A stretch of DNA of 64,000 bases from Brachionus rotundiformis. Lineage: Eukaryota; Rotifera; Eurotatoria; Ploima; Brachionidae. The notes under the pieces are model-generated. The model did no database searches and was not told the origin of the DNA. It saw nothing but the letters and a program-made list of their open reading frames with translations. The stretch is from NCBI GenBank assembly GCA_016802295.1, contig JAESIW010000138.1, positions 2,518,897 through 2,582,896 of the forward strand. Reading direction: 5' to 3'. This document shows, piece by piece, positions 1 to 11,836 of this stretch (position 1 is its first letter; the number at the start of each line of letters is the position of its first letter). Position numbers and translations under genes: made by a program.

Positions 1-619
1 AAGATTCATCTCAAAAAACTGAAAATAATCATAAAAGCTTTTTGACTATTTTATTTTTCTAACTCTAATTTAAAAATTTTGAAGTCTAAATTTAAATTAA
101 ATAAAAGAAAAATAAAACTATAAAATGTTCTTAAGATGTTCTAATATTTTTATTTAAATCTTTTAGAGAAACACTTTTTTTAAATAGTTTCAAAAAATAA
201 TTTTGTAAAAAAACATCTTCCTTTGTTAAATTAGTTTTATTTTTTATAAAATTTGCTAAACTAAGACAAAAAATATTTACCATATTTTTAATCAGTTTGC
301 TAGAAAAAGACTGTTCTTTTTTAACAATTAAAAATCCAATATTTGGCAAACAAAAAGCTACACATCTGGCTTAAAATTAAGATAAATTTGAACTGACAAA
401 GAGAATTATGAAAATTTTGAAAGCTACAACGTATTCAATGTTTTATTTAAAATATCTTAAACGTCATCTAAATCTTAAAAATATCTTTTCGGATACTCTC
501 TAAATTTCATTAATTTCTCATACGTAAACACTTTTTTGTTGGATTTTTATTTAAATTTGAGAGATTTTTTCCAAAAAAAAGTTATTATTTTTGTTCAAGA
601 TAATTTCTATTCGATAAAT

Positions 620-885
620 ATGGACCAAGTAAACAAATTCGTTGAGCCAGGCAGACTATTTTTCAAAGACTCATATCGTTTGGTCAAAAAATGTACCAAG
701 CCAGATCGCAAAGAGTTTAAAAAAATCGCTTTCGCCACTGCTATCGGTTTCGCCATCATGGGATTCATTGGATTTTTTGTCAAACTTATCCACATCCCAA
801 TCAACAACATCATTGTGTAAGTCTTAATATTATCTGTTTATTTTTAAATTTTAAAATTACAATTTTTAATTTAAGCGGTTCATAA
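620..885 (+). CDS. SEC61G: Protein transport protein Sec61 subunit gamma
   Basis: Small tail-anchored subunit of the ER Sec61 translocon. Exons 620-816 and 876-885 encode 68 residues, the same length as the family. The first exon has the family's N-terminal start MDQV, the basic block CTKPDRKEFKKIA (about residues 29-41) and the single membrane helix GFAIMGFIGFFVKLIHIPIN (about 44-63). Read straight through, the frame stops at 818, but GTAAGT at 817 is a donor and TTTAAG ending at 875 is an acceptor. Splicing out 59 bp restores the family's C-terminal ...IIV-Gly-Ser. The start is the ATG at 620; an upstream in-frame extension in the same open frame has no family counterpart. An AATAAA lies near 1005. 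Identification is firm; the tiny last exon (10 coding bases) is inferred from frame and family length. Confidence 0.93.
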
Positions 886-1561
886 ATATCAAAAGAATCA
901 GAATGATCATGTTTAGGAAGGAGGAATGAAAATAAAAAATTAAGATTATTTTATAAAATTTGTCTAAAATTATTTTAAAATTTAAATTTTGTCATTTTGT
1001 TGCGTTTAATAAACCTGTTAAAAATGAAGCTGTTTTTTTTATGGAAAAACAATCAAATAAATTTTACGAATTATCATCACTAAATAATATTAAAAATTTT
1101 TTCATCAATTTTCAAAATTGAGATGCATGTCTTTACTTTTTTTAAAGTGAAACAATCAACCTATACATTGTATATTTTTATAACTGTTAATTAGAAACCT
1201 TTATCTTTCTAAAATAAAAAAATAGAATTATTTATAGCAAAATTTATCTTCATTGTACTTTTAAGCTTCAAATTTAATTTTATGAATAATCAAATAAAAA
1301 TCTTATTTTTCCCTCTTTTGTTTTCTTCAGTTAAAAATTTTTAAAAAGGAAGTTTTATATTAAAATTTTCAAGGAATTAAAAAATTCAATGTTGTCTTAG
1401 TTTTTAAACTGAATTATTACATATAATGGTGTTTCAATCCATTTTGCAAGAGTAAAAATAATCTAGAACTTAAATCATGATCTTAATCTGAGCCAAGTAT
1501 TACATTAAGTTTTTAAAAATTTTAAAATTTAATTTAAAGATTAAAAATCCAAATTTAATAC
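886..1561. other. Intergenic, 3' flank of SEC61G
   Basis: AT-rich sequence with no open frame that looks coding. It contains the probable SEC61G polyadenylation signal (AATAAA near 1005). Nothing else supported. Confidence 0.6.
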
Positions 1562-2262
1562 AAATAATAATAATAATATAAGCCACAGCAGGCATAGTCT
1601 GTAGAGCAAGACTTAGAGTCTCACTATGGTAGCTAAAACGAGTTACAAAACATAAAATAAATAACAAAAAAGAATAAAATTTGTTTAGTTGTAATTGATC
1701 TGTTCCAGTTTCTTTTTAAAATTGTCTTTTGATGTTGCTGCCAATACTTCAGATGGTAATCTATTCCAGTTATCAACTACTTGATTTAAAATGAAATGCT
1801 CTCTGTGACTTATCTTTGTGTGTTATTTTATTAGTATATGCTTTAGACCACGAATGTTACTAGTAGGGCCCTCCGAAAACAATGAGCTCATTAGTTTACT
1901 CGGATTGTGCCAGTCATCTTTGCTATAACCTTTACTAATCATGAAGTATTCGATAAGATCACCTCTCTCCTCACTTATAGGGTGGTTAGTCCTAGTTTTT
2001 TTAGCCTTTCTTCATAGGTGAGGTGACAGCATGACTTGATAAGCTTCGTTGCCCTCGCTTGAACTTTTTTCAAGATGTTGATGTCCTTCTTTGTATTGGG
2101 GCACCAGGCTGCGATCATATATTCCAGGTGAGCTATAACGAACGCAACAAGTTTCTTATAAGTGCTTACTGTCCAACAATTATAAGCTCTATTCAACTGT
2201 CCCAATACCATTGTAGCTCTATTAGAATATTTGAATCGATCATTATTTAGATGATTAATAAA
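1562..2262 (-). mobile_element. 5'-truncated, degenerate non-LTR retrotransposon (LINE)
   Basis: On the minus strand the frame at 2211-1975 matches the end of a non-LTR reverse transcriptase. Diagnostic pieces are HLEYMIAAWCPNTKKDI, then VQARATKLI, then the thumb-region signature YEERLKKLGLTTL. The frame breaks with a stop at the end of LGLTTL; a shifted frame then resumes the family pattern (RGDLIEY), meets another stop, and continues with DNWNRLPSEV (about 1775) before a final stop near 1690. The 3' end is an ATT/AAT microsatellite at 1563-1577, a common tail of CR1/L2/Jockey-like elements. Only about 0.7 kb remains: endonuclease and palm/finger domains are missing, so it is a dead 5'-truncated copy. 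The 5' boundary is approximate. Clade not determined. Confidence 0.85.
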
Positions 2263-5200
2263 ATTTTATTCATTTTTTTTATATTTGTAAAAATTTAAGA
2301 TTATTAGCCAAGTTTTAAATTTCTGATAACCATTGAAAGAAAAATTTTGTTTATGTTGCAAAATCAAGTTTTTTTTGTTGAAAAATATTTTATTGCACTA
2401 TTTAGGAGCATCAGAATATTAAATCAATATCTGATTTATTTAAATGTTTATTGAAATATAGATCTATATCATGATTAAAAAGTCAGTGAATTTTAAAATT
2501 TGATTTATAAGTAAACAAAGACATTGGTCACACTTTGGAACTCATAAATTAATATCATGTTGGAAATAAATTTTTGTATTTTTCTTTTTTTTAAAACACC
2601 ATTATTTAAGATAAGAGTGAGAAATAATTCTATTTTTAATTGGAAAAAGATTTTTTAAAAGAAACTTCTCTTGAGGATCAACAAGCTGTAAACAGCCTTT
2701 GAATAAGCTCTTAAATTTTTTAACCTCAAAAATCATAATGAATCAAGTTATACTAATTTTTTCATTTTAAATTAGAAAATACAGCAAAAAATAAACAATT
2801 TTTATTTATTAAATTTACTTTATAAATTCAATTAGCAATTAGGCTAAAAAATCTAATTTAAAATTAGATAATGTGTTTAAGCTAAATTGTGTTTTAAAAA
2901 TGTTAAGTTAATTAAAGAGCCTTTAAAACTGGTTGAAACATTTTAATCATCAATTTGAGACTACTCAATCTCTTTCTTAAATTTTAAAAATTTATCTTTT
3001 GAGACAAGTTATTTCATTAGTGTTAGCATATTTTTACTAATCTCTAAAGAGAATATTTTTTAAAATTTAAATTAAGTTTTGCTAATTTTGTTTAAAAATG
3101 TATTTTTAAGCATCAGAAAAGTATGACGTTAAACATGAGTTGATTAAAATTGGGCGTTTTATGCAAAAATTATTTATTTAAATTTCTAATTGTTTTAATC
3201 TAATTACGAAAAATAAATTAAGATAATCTTCAAGGATATTTATGTAAAGGATCTTAATGGATCTTTCATTTTTTTTAAATAAACCTTCAGTATCTAATCA
3301 AACGTTTAATTGAATGTATAAATAACTTGAAGAAAAAATATGAATTAATATATAACTCATAGTCAATAAAGTTGAAAATTAAATAAACTTATTTAAACCA
3401 ACCTCCATATAAATGTTTCTGTATCCTAATATTATTTAACTAATCTGGGTGATTTGATTTGCGTATCTAATTTTTAAAAAAATTTATTTGGATATAAAGA
3501 ATAACTTTATAATCGGTTTTCAGTGAATATCTAAACTTAGATAAATATTTGCTCTTTTCATTCATGTTTACTATGGGAAGCATATAATTTATTTAAAAAA
3601 TAATGAAACGCAACAAATCATTAAGGTATTTAATCAATGTTCTTTTTTTCGTTGATAATTCTTTCTCTTTTATCACTTTGAGGAAAATTGATTTCAATAT
3701 AAATCAAATAAAACCTTCCATTCCTTATCTATTTTATTGGTTTTAATCAAATCGTTTATTTGACAGTTTAGATATAAAATAAAAAGTTCTATTTAAAGAT
3801 ATGTGTAAATCATTTTTCAAATTATTCCTGATCAGTTTAAAGGCTTAAACCTACATTTTGGGTATAATTGGTAAAAAAGAAACTAATTAAAAACGAGAAT
3901 TTTTTAATATTTAAATTTTAGAGAACCCCAAGAGCAATATTTATTAAGAAAATTTACTTTCTTGATTACATACAGCGATGTAAAAATTGGCATCAAAAAT
4001 TTCTAACCGGAAGTAAATATAAAAGATGAGTAGACTCTGAATTAGCTTAGAATAAAATCAAATCCAATTTTTTCTAATAATATTTTTTTTGCAAATAAAA
4101 TTGTGTAAGAGACACAAATTGTATTTATTTAAATTGGCCTTTAATTTAACAAATTAGAATTTTACTTGATACAGTTTGATTTTTTTATAAAAGTTCTTTT
4201 AATCTAATTCTGACTAGTTCTTTTTTAATTTATCAATCATACATTGTTTTTAAGTACATTGACTAAAATTCATAGCGTTCAGCCTAGTTAATTAAACAGC
4301 CAACATCTTCAATCTGTAAAAGATCAGTATAGAAGATATTCTCGATAAGTTTCAGATAATAGTAAATTAAAAAAGAACATGATACCAAATTCGGCTTATT
4401 AAGCAATTTCTGTTTTATAATTATAAAATATTTATTATCTAAAATAATATTAAAATGTCTATCATGTAAAAAATACTAGACATTTATGATTTTAAAGTTC
4501 TGCTATTTTCAGCTTCTTTTACTTCCAAGTTGAATATTTTTAATAATTTATTTGCTCAAACTTAATCGATTTAATGAAGATAAATTAAAAATTTATTAAA
4601 TAAATACGGGAAACAAATATTGAACTCAAAATTTGTAACAGACTTTTTAAAAAATTATATTTAGAATATCGTACAATTAGTCTAATATTATTTAATATAG
4701 ATACTCAAATTAAATATAAATAGGTACCGAAATTATTTAGATTAATAATCTTTAGGGCTATATCAAGTTTTTTATGATGTGATTATTGGCAATTAATTTT
4801 AATTACTGCTATAAAAGTAATCCTTTTTAAGAAAAATTTGTTTTTAAACCAAAGTTATTTAGTCTTTGGTCCTATTATGCAATATTTATTTTTAATTTTT
4901 AAGTTATTTACAGTTAAAATCTTTATGACAGAAAATTCTTAAAATAAAATAATTTAAAATTCTGAAAAAAAGCCATTTGAGTATTAAGCTAACTTTATCC
5001 GAAACATCTTATGATTTATTGCTTTCAAAAGCTGTCAATTTTTAAGCATAAATATAAGAGGAATTAAGAATCATAATAAATTATCCGGATGAAATCTATG
5101 TTTTTTCCAAGTTAAAACTTGATTCATTACAAGCCTTTGAAATTTTTTTCAAGAAATATACAATTTATCAATAATACAATTTCCTTTTAGTTTAACTCTT

Positions 5201-6063
5201 ATAAATTGTTTTGTTCTTTAATAAGATTAAAAGTCTTAAGTCTACTTCCTTAATAAGATATGCCTCTAAGTTAATTAAATTTATCTTGCAAACCAAGATT
5301 TTTTTATAGGTAAATTTTGAAGACATTAATGAAATACATAATTAAAAAAATATTAAGATTTTGTCTTGAGTTATTTATTTTTTTATTTTATCAAAAATTA
5401 GATTACCAAGTTTCCAATTTGTATTTAATAAATACAAGCAAGTTTATCGAACAATAATCTTTTTCGTTCGATAAGCTTTGCATTATAAAGTTACATAAAT
5501 GTAACTTAGATGTTAAATTTAGCCTATATACCAGAAAAAGAAATTAATCAACTTTTTAGTCAAATTTTATTTTATTTTTTTATCAAATAATAAATGACAA
5601 AAATAAATCAAATGACGAAAGACTTAAAGTCCTTGTAAATTTATCAAAAACTTAAATTCTCGGAAAATTTTTTAAATTTTATTTTTGACAGAAAATCTAT
5701 TTGAGCATAAAATAGAATCTTGTTTAATTATAGTTAATTATAGTTTGTTTAGCTTTTTTCTGATCGAACTGTTTGGCCATAATAATGACTTAATTTAAAT
5801 TATAAGTTTTTACCATAAAAAAGCAAACAGGAATTAGGTTAATTTGGCCATTGATTTTTAATGAATTTTTTTTGCAAGATTTAATATAAATTCAGGAAAA
5901 TTTGTTATTATCATCGAATTATATTGATAATAAAGTCAAACATAAATTTCAATTTATTTCTTAAGATTAAATTAAGCAAAAATAATTTAAATATTTGTTG
6001 AAAATCAAATAGATAAATAGCAATCTGAAATGTTTTCAAACTGAAGCAATTTGTTTTGGCAAA
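2263..6063. other. Gene-free AT-rich intergenic region
   Basis: 3.8 kb of very AT-rich sequence with dense stops in all frames. No exon, tRNA or repeat array was recognised apart from the small inverted repeat at 5440-5478. The GPCR promoter and any 5' non-coding exons should lie in its right end. Confidence 0.55.
5440..5478. repeat. Short inverted repeat (hairpin)
   Basis: Arms AAGTTTATCGAAC (5440-5452) and GTTCGATAAGCTT (5466-5478) pair at 12 of 13 positions around a 13-base loop. No further structure or function seen. Confidence 0.5.
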
Positions 6064-7359
6064 ATGGCATCAAATCAAAGCTTTAACAATTCATGTTTAT
6101 CACAAGAACAAGCACAGACAATATCTAAGCTTACAGACACTATTTTGTTGATATATCCCTGGGTTATGATTATATTTGGTTCGATCTCAAACTCAATAAC
6201 ATTCATAGTTCTTACTCGACCAAAGCTTCGCAAATCGTCAACTTTTTTCTATTTGTCATGTCTGTCAATCATTGATTTAGCCTTATTGTACACATTCTGT
6301 ATGAATCTTCTCCTAGTGCACAACTTTAATACTGATTTACAACTCAAAAGTATTATTTTCTGTAAAGTTTACTCATTTCTGATTTATTTTTTGCCGCACT
6401 TTTCGGCATGGACATGTGTCGCTGTGAGTTTGGACCGTGTCGTTGGTGTCATTTTTAGTGTGCGTGGCAAATATGCTAGCATAGCTAGAAAATGGAACAC
6501 ACCACGCAAAGCTCTTCATGTAATGATTGTCATTTTTTCATCTCTATTTCTATTAAATATGCATTTTTTTTTCTATCCAAATGGCTTTGGAAACATTCAT
6601 CCAGACATTAAAAAAAAGGATGTCAATTTGATCTATTGTTCGCTTGAACACTTTCCAGGTCATGCCATTAAGTACCGCATATGGGTATTAATCGATCTGT
6701 ACGTCAATGTACTGATACCATTCGCGATTATGCTCATCTCAAGTGTGATCATAGTATACGGAATTTTTAGGTCTACTAGAAATCTAGCTCAAAGCTTGGC
6801 ACAAGAGTCTAGTAGATTTTGTGATGATAGAAGATTAAGCTTTCCCCAAGTGAGACCAAAATCGTCAAATTCAGCAGCCAGTCAATCTGACCCTTTAGTT
6901 AGAACCAGAAAAAGTATCAACTTAATAAAGCGAGCCTCCACTGCTTTCACATCTAGTGTATCCTCAAAAGCCAGAAATGTGTCCTACATGCTTGCGGCAA
7001 ACAATATTGTCTTCATAAGTCTTACATTACCAATCGTTGTATATCTTTCAGTTCAGAAACCAATTGACCAACTAGAGTGCGAATATGACAAAGATAAAGC
7101 AAAATTAATAAAAATTATTTGTATCATTTTAATGAATTTAAATTGTACGGTGAATATATTTATTTATAGTTTTATGGCTAGTGAATTTAGACAGCAACTA
7201 TTTGAATTGGTAAATTGGGTCCTAAGTTCCATTTTTAGTCAAAGAACTGACCTGATAAAGAATGGATTTTCGTTAAAGTCTGATCTTAGATCAACGAAGC
7301 AAAATTCGTCCGGAGACTTCCCAGAAAGTCAATCGAAACGAGCTTCGTCTTCAAAATGA
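6064..7359 (+). CDS. Rhodopsin-class (class A) G protein-coupled receptor, peptide-type
   Basis: Intronless 431-residue seven-helix receptor of the plasma membrane. TM1 carries Asn43 (GSISNS). TM2 carries the Leu-x-x-x-Asp core with Asp71 (LSIIDLALL). Cys100 at the start of TM3 and Cys192 in the second outer loop can form the usual disulfide. The DRY motif is Asp124-Arg125-Val126. TM7 has N364-IFIY368 where NPxxY is usual, so the Pro is lost. The third inner loop is long (about 235-308) and Ser/Arg-rich, and the tail is Ser/Lys-rich. Asn4 and Asn8 are possible N-glycosylation sites. The divergence (DRV, no Pro in TM7) fits the large expanded invertebrate peptide/FMRFamide-like receptor families. 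The ligand cannot be told from sequence. It converges on the Reeler gene, 119 bp downstream. Confidence 0.9.
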   Translation: MASNQSFNNSCLSQEQAQTISKLTDTILLIYPWVMIIFGSISNSITFIVLTRPKLRKSSTFFYLSCLSIIDLALLYTFCMNLLLVHNFNTDLQLKSIIFCKVYSFLIYFLPHFSAWTCVAVSLDRVVGVIFSVRGKYASIARKWNTPRKALHVMIVIFSSLFLLNMHFFFYPNGFGNIHPDIKKKDVNLIYCSLEHFPGHAIKYRIWVLIDLYVNVLIPFAIMLISSVIIVYGIFRSTRNLAQSLAQESSRFCDDRRLSFPQVRPKSSNSAASQSDPLVRTRKSINLIKRASTAFTSSVSSKARNVSYMLAANNIVFISLTLPIVVYLSVQKPIDQLECEYDKDKAKLIKIICIILMNLNCTVNIFIYSFMASEFRQQLFELVNWVLSSIFSQRTDLIKNGFSLKSDLRSTKQNSSGDFPESQSKRASSSK

Positions 7360-7478
7360 GCATTAAATGAATCATTTTTTGTCAGATCATTATATATAAT
7401 ATTTTTTTAGTTTTTTTTTTTTATTTAAATGTCCAAATTAAAATAAAATAAACTAGAAAAAAAATTATAAAATTATAT

Positions 7479-8214
7479 TCAATAGATTGAACTTGCTTTA
7501 ATTATTAAAAAAAGTCTTAAAATAAAATTAATTTTTTTGCTTTTGTTGACAGTAGTACCAATAGATACTAAAACTTTGTTTGGTGATATTCTTTTGGATC
7601 TTATATCTGTCCAAAATCGATCGTATTTTTGTACCACAGTTGCACTTAAAGCAAATTTAATTTTAAAAATAAACTAGAAAATTCTTACACGAATTCAATA
7701 TGAAAGTTGTCTGTTTTTGGAGCTTTCCATAAAGCTGTGATATTATCAAAAAAATTATTCTGTTTATAGAATTCTGGCCATGCATGAACCAACGAATTCT
7801 TAAAAGAACTATTTATTAATTTATTAAATTAATTTTCAATTACATTTTCACCAGAGCATCTGAGAATACCAATGAATTCATGATTTAATCCGTCGAGATT
7901 CCAAGATCCAACAATTTTTTTTGTTTGATAAATTCGAGCCTGTAACACAAATCCCATGAACTTAAAATTATCAACTCCAATCATTGAAACTTAGTTAAAA
8001 ATTTGATAAATTGAAAATTAAATCATTTATTTTACCTTTAATAATTTCATTTGGATGGTATATATTTTTGTCCAATATAATTTTAATCGGAGGAATGCTT
8101 AGCTGATTTGAAGCATTATGTACCGGATACATGTTGGTACAGCTTTCTTCTGGTACCATGTAGCTATAGGCATTAGTTTCTTTTTTTGCAACGATTATGA
8201 CAAGTACATAAAAA
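7479..8214 (-). CDS. Small secreted Reeler-domain protein (5' end unresolved)
   Basis: Four exons assembled by frame: about 8214-8036, 7989-7844, 7798-7689 and 7644-7479, with introns of 44-46 bp. The product follows the Reeler fold. After a hydrophobic leader (FYVLVIIVA) comes Ala-Tyr-Ser...ESCTNMYPVH, the usual AYS-x-C-xx-M-x-P-H opening. Then FKFMGFVLQAR, a Cys in ILRCSGEN, LVHAWPEFY, ITALWKAP, and the closing strand VATVVQKYDRFW. These correspond to the Reeler consensus elements FxGFLLQAR, T-W-x-AP and FRATVVQxxxxFW. Such single-domain Reeler proteins are known in invertebrates as putative defense proteins and in ferric-chelate reductase relatives. The initiating Met was not found: the first exon's frame is open back to about 8228 without ATG, so a further small 5' exon is likely. 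The last ~25 residues are uncertain. Function unknown. Confidence 0.8.
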
Positions 8215-9346
8215 CTTTGTATAAATTTGATTTATTTAATTTAAGATTAAACTGTCTTGATTAATTTATATTTATTAAGCTCATACAGAATTATTTAAAT
8301 TAATATATAAAGAAAGCTAAAATTTGATCTGCTTTTTCATTTTACTCAGGTAAAAAAACTTCAAAATTAATAAATTTCTTGACAACTCAATCAGTAGATA
8401 ATAAAGAAATCAAAAAAAATACTTTTCAATAGTTTAAACATTTATTTTTTTATCCTATGAAAAAAATGGTTAAATTAATGCTCAAAAGTAAAAGTTGCCC
8501 TACGATAAAAAAACAAACTCTATAAGTACACTTTATATTTTTTTAACAGAACTGGTAGATAAAGAAATACTTTTACACTTGATATATTTCTTCATTTTTA
8601 TTTTGAATTTTTCAGTAGGCATTTTAAGTTTAAATATTTGACTTAACCATACATATCTGAATGAAAAAATCAACTGATCAGCTTTCAGGGTTTTTTGAAA
8701 TTTCGTACAAAATAAAAAAATTGAACATAAGTTTATGCTTAAAAAGTTTATAACTTTTTTTCCAAAGGTTTTTACTAGTTCTGTTAATGCAAAATAGTGC
8801 AGCATCAAGTCTGCTAATAATGTGTAAAATATCTGCAAAATGCACTACAGCAAAACTTGTCCATATATAAATAATGCTAAATTTGCAGAGTTTTACCAAA
8901 TGCAACTAAGAATGTTGCGTCATGTTGCATTTACAGAGCTTGCTTTTGGTCCTTAAAAAATAATTTCTAAAAATTTTTAACATTTTGTCCTGTTTTATTG
9001 TATTAAATTTCACATATCCGGTTTCAGTCAAAACTTATAGATATCATAATGTCGTCCTTGGTCAAAAAAAAAGAAAGTTGGTTGAATTGACATCATAATA
9101 CATAAGTTACTATGGAATGAGAGAATGGTCAAGAAATTTTTCATACATAATACTTAACAATATAATTTAAATAAAATAAATAATTACTTTATAATAGTAT
9201 TCATTTTAAACCAGAATTTAAAAAAAAATAAAAATCTTCTGATTTAATCTTTATTGAAGTCAGTTTATAAATGAATTTTAAAAATACCATGACAAATAAA
9301 GTTTATTTTTTTTACATTCTATTAATCAAAAAGACAATTTCTAATC
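8215..9346. other. Intergenic region with weak overlapping ORFs
   Basis: Upstream side of the Reeler gene and downstream side of the next minus-strand gene. Two overlapping minus-strand frames lie at 8533-8905, the longest 101 codons, rich in Leu/Lys/Phe/Ile. They match no family I recognise and are probably chance ORFs or a decayed element. No other feature seen. Confidence 0.4.
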
Positions 9347-11057
9347 TTAATTGGTGCTGTTTACATAAATATGCTTATCATTTTGATTAGGCATATTTGA
9401 ATAAAATTTCTTTATAGTCGTAATTCGATGTCTTCTAATTCCATTGCTGCTACCACTTTTAGATATCGTGTCATTATTTTTATACAATGAATTATCGGAC
9501 ACTCTATTCAGTACACTTTTGCCATCATTATACATTTCATAAGCTTGTAAATCGTCCATATAGCGCTTCTGAGAATCTGTTCGCGGTAATTGACCCAGAT
9601 CATTACTCGATGAATAATCATAGATATTTTGCTTTAAAATTATAACATTTGAATTAATAAAAACAAAATGGCCAATTTAAATCAATTACCTTTGGCACAT
9701 TAGCCGAGCTTGATGTCTGATATTCTTTTTTAAAATGACTTCTATTATCTACACCTATTTCATTAATCTTAATAAAATAAAATAAAGTATTTTGCCATTT
9801 GATTTAAGCAATAAAATGCCTAATTAAAATATTTAGGTTAGTACATTTCTAAATTGCTTTTGGTTATTAGTTTAAAGACATGTGGTTAGAAATTAAATGC
9901 CTAAATCTTACATCTAAATTGCCATGGGCCATGTTATATTGTCTAATGTTATCAGATTGATTTTGCAGCTTGTTCTGGTTAAATTTTTGGTTAATGTTAG
10001 TCTGTGAGGATTCGGTTAGTGTTGTGTCAATTGTTGATCCATAGTTAGGTGAATTCGGATTATATAAAATGTCACTATATCGTTTTAGCTCTATGGGATC
10101 AATTATTTTAGAAAATTTTATATTTTCAAAAGAACTAGTCTCTTGTGAGTCTAAACTTTTGGAATTATCTTTTCTAATAAAATGATGGTTCATTTCCTCT
10201 TCTCTTACTTGTCTTAAGCGTTGCTCATCTTCACGATACCGAGCATTGGTAAATTTATTGGAAAGTAGTGAGATACGCTCTTGGGAAATGCTTCTTTCTC
10301 TTATCCGTTCTTCCAATAAACCGGATCTGGACAATTTTCTTTCCAATCTTTCTCGCTCAAGTCTGAGCAGATACTCTTCATATAAAGTCTGTTTTAGTTT
10401 TTCCTCATACATCTTTAGTTCATGTTGGTCTTCTTCACGAATCTTGGACCTGTAAGTTTGACTCGGCAAATCGTCATACTCTTCATAATCAACATAGGAT
10501 GCGTGTTCTTCAAATGAGTAAAGTCTGTCTCTTTTGAGCTGTTCATCCATGTCGTACCGAGTCTTTAAATGAGTCGAGTGGTTATTGAAGTTGTTCTGGC
10601 TTTCAGAGCGAACATGTTCAATTTTGATTGGTTTTGTGTCGCCTGTTGACTCTGGTTTAGATTCTTTTTTGGCCAAATTTTGTACATAAGCAATCTTTGG
10701 CTCTGGAATTATTATGAAAGGTGGTTTTTCTCTAATAATCAACGGCTCATTATTTTCCTTTTGCTTGGGCTTCTGTACAATTCTCAAAGGAAGAAGCTCG
10801 GGTTCGGCTGTGTCAACTTCTTTTATGATGATTGGTGGTATCTCGGGTGTCTCTGGTCTCAGCCAGCGCACTTGTATGTTCTGAGTCATTTCCACAGGTG
10901 GTTGATTTACGTACCTAGTCTCTATTTGGGTCTCAGGATTTTCTCTGAGATATTTTTCCATGAATTTTTCAATCTCATCTTCAGCTAAGTAAAGTGTTTC
11001 GCACTGTTCATTTGGTCCTATAATTCCCTGATTTTTGAGGTTTTCCTCGGTGGCCAT
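9347..11057 (-). CDS. Pro/Ile-rich, coiled-coil cortical/cytoskeletal-type protein
   Basis: Three exons, 11057-9912, 9767-9690 and 9631-9347, give a 502-residue protein with clean GTAAGA/GTAATT donors and AAG acceptors, all phase 0. Residues 63-122 hold a run of short Pro-plus-aliphatic modules: WLRPETPEIPPIIIKE, then LLPLRIVQKP, then PLIIREKPP and FIIIPEP. Similar IIIRE/VIREKPP modules occur in alveolin-like and articulin-like cortical proteins and in uncharacterised animal proteins. Residues about 175-295 are highly charged (E/R/K) and predicted to form a helix or coiled coil. The C-terminal 200 residues are polar, Asn/Ser-rich and probably disordered. No signal peptide or membrane helix. 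I infer a structural, membrane-cortex or filament-associated role; the exact family is not recognised. The start ATG at 11057 opens the frame directly. Confidence 0.8.
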
Positions 11058-11836
11058 TTTTTTCTAAATTTTAAAATCAAAAGTCAAATGTTATTTATAT
11101 TGAAAAATTGGTTTTTTAAGAGCTAGATGGAAAAAAAACCATTGTACATAAAAGTTGTTTTCATGAGTGGAATTTTAATAAACCAATTTAGGAAAAAATA
11201 AGCTTATTAGGATGCTATATAAAAATTTAGAACGAAAAATAATTATTTTAAAAAGTCACCAAATGAAAAAAATAACAAAATTAAGACTATGTGTGGTGGT
11301 TTTAGTTTTAATTCTCATAATGAAAAACGCATCCAAGCTTGACAAAAAGTTTTTTTTCAAAATAATTTAATAAAAAAAAATTTTGAACAATTTGAAATAG
11401 TCGAGCTTAGTTAGGCATCATGGGTAAGATAGAGCAGAAATATAATTATAAAAAAAAACAATTTTTAATTATTTGTGACTATTGTGCAATATTAATTAAT
11501 TTAAATTTTTTTCTCAGCTGGACAATGATTCAAATATGGGCCGATAAATGGAATTTTTCAAATAAATTTATACCAAAGACCTAATCTACTAAAGTAATTA
11601 ATAGAGCGATTTTATGATCTACCTTGCTAATATTTAAATTTTTCTATCCAGACATAGATAAATAATTAAAAAATATTTTTTCAAATTAATTTATTTTTTA
11701 AATCATTTAAACCAAATAAATAATGATTAAATTGAATGAAGCTCTGTGCCAAATTCACTAATTTCGGCTTTCATTTTCGACGAATTTTCTGCACCAAATG
11801 TTTAATTTGATAATTTTAAATTTTACTTAATATGAT

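Noticed and set aside
131..349. 72-codon minus-strand frame near the left edge
   Set aside because: It begins with TTG, is Lys/Asn/Phe/Leu-rich and matches no family. It might be the last exon of a gene, but no upstream exon with a clear donor was found between it and SEC61G.
8533..8905. Two overlapping minus-strand frames (101 and 75 codons)
   Set aside because: Both have the residue bias of AT-rich noncoding sequence, no recognised motif, and they overlap in different frames. A decayed element is possible but unsupported.
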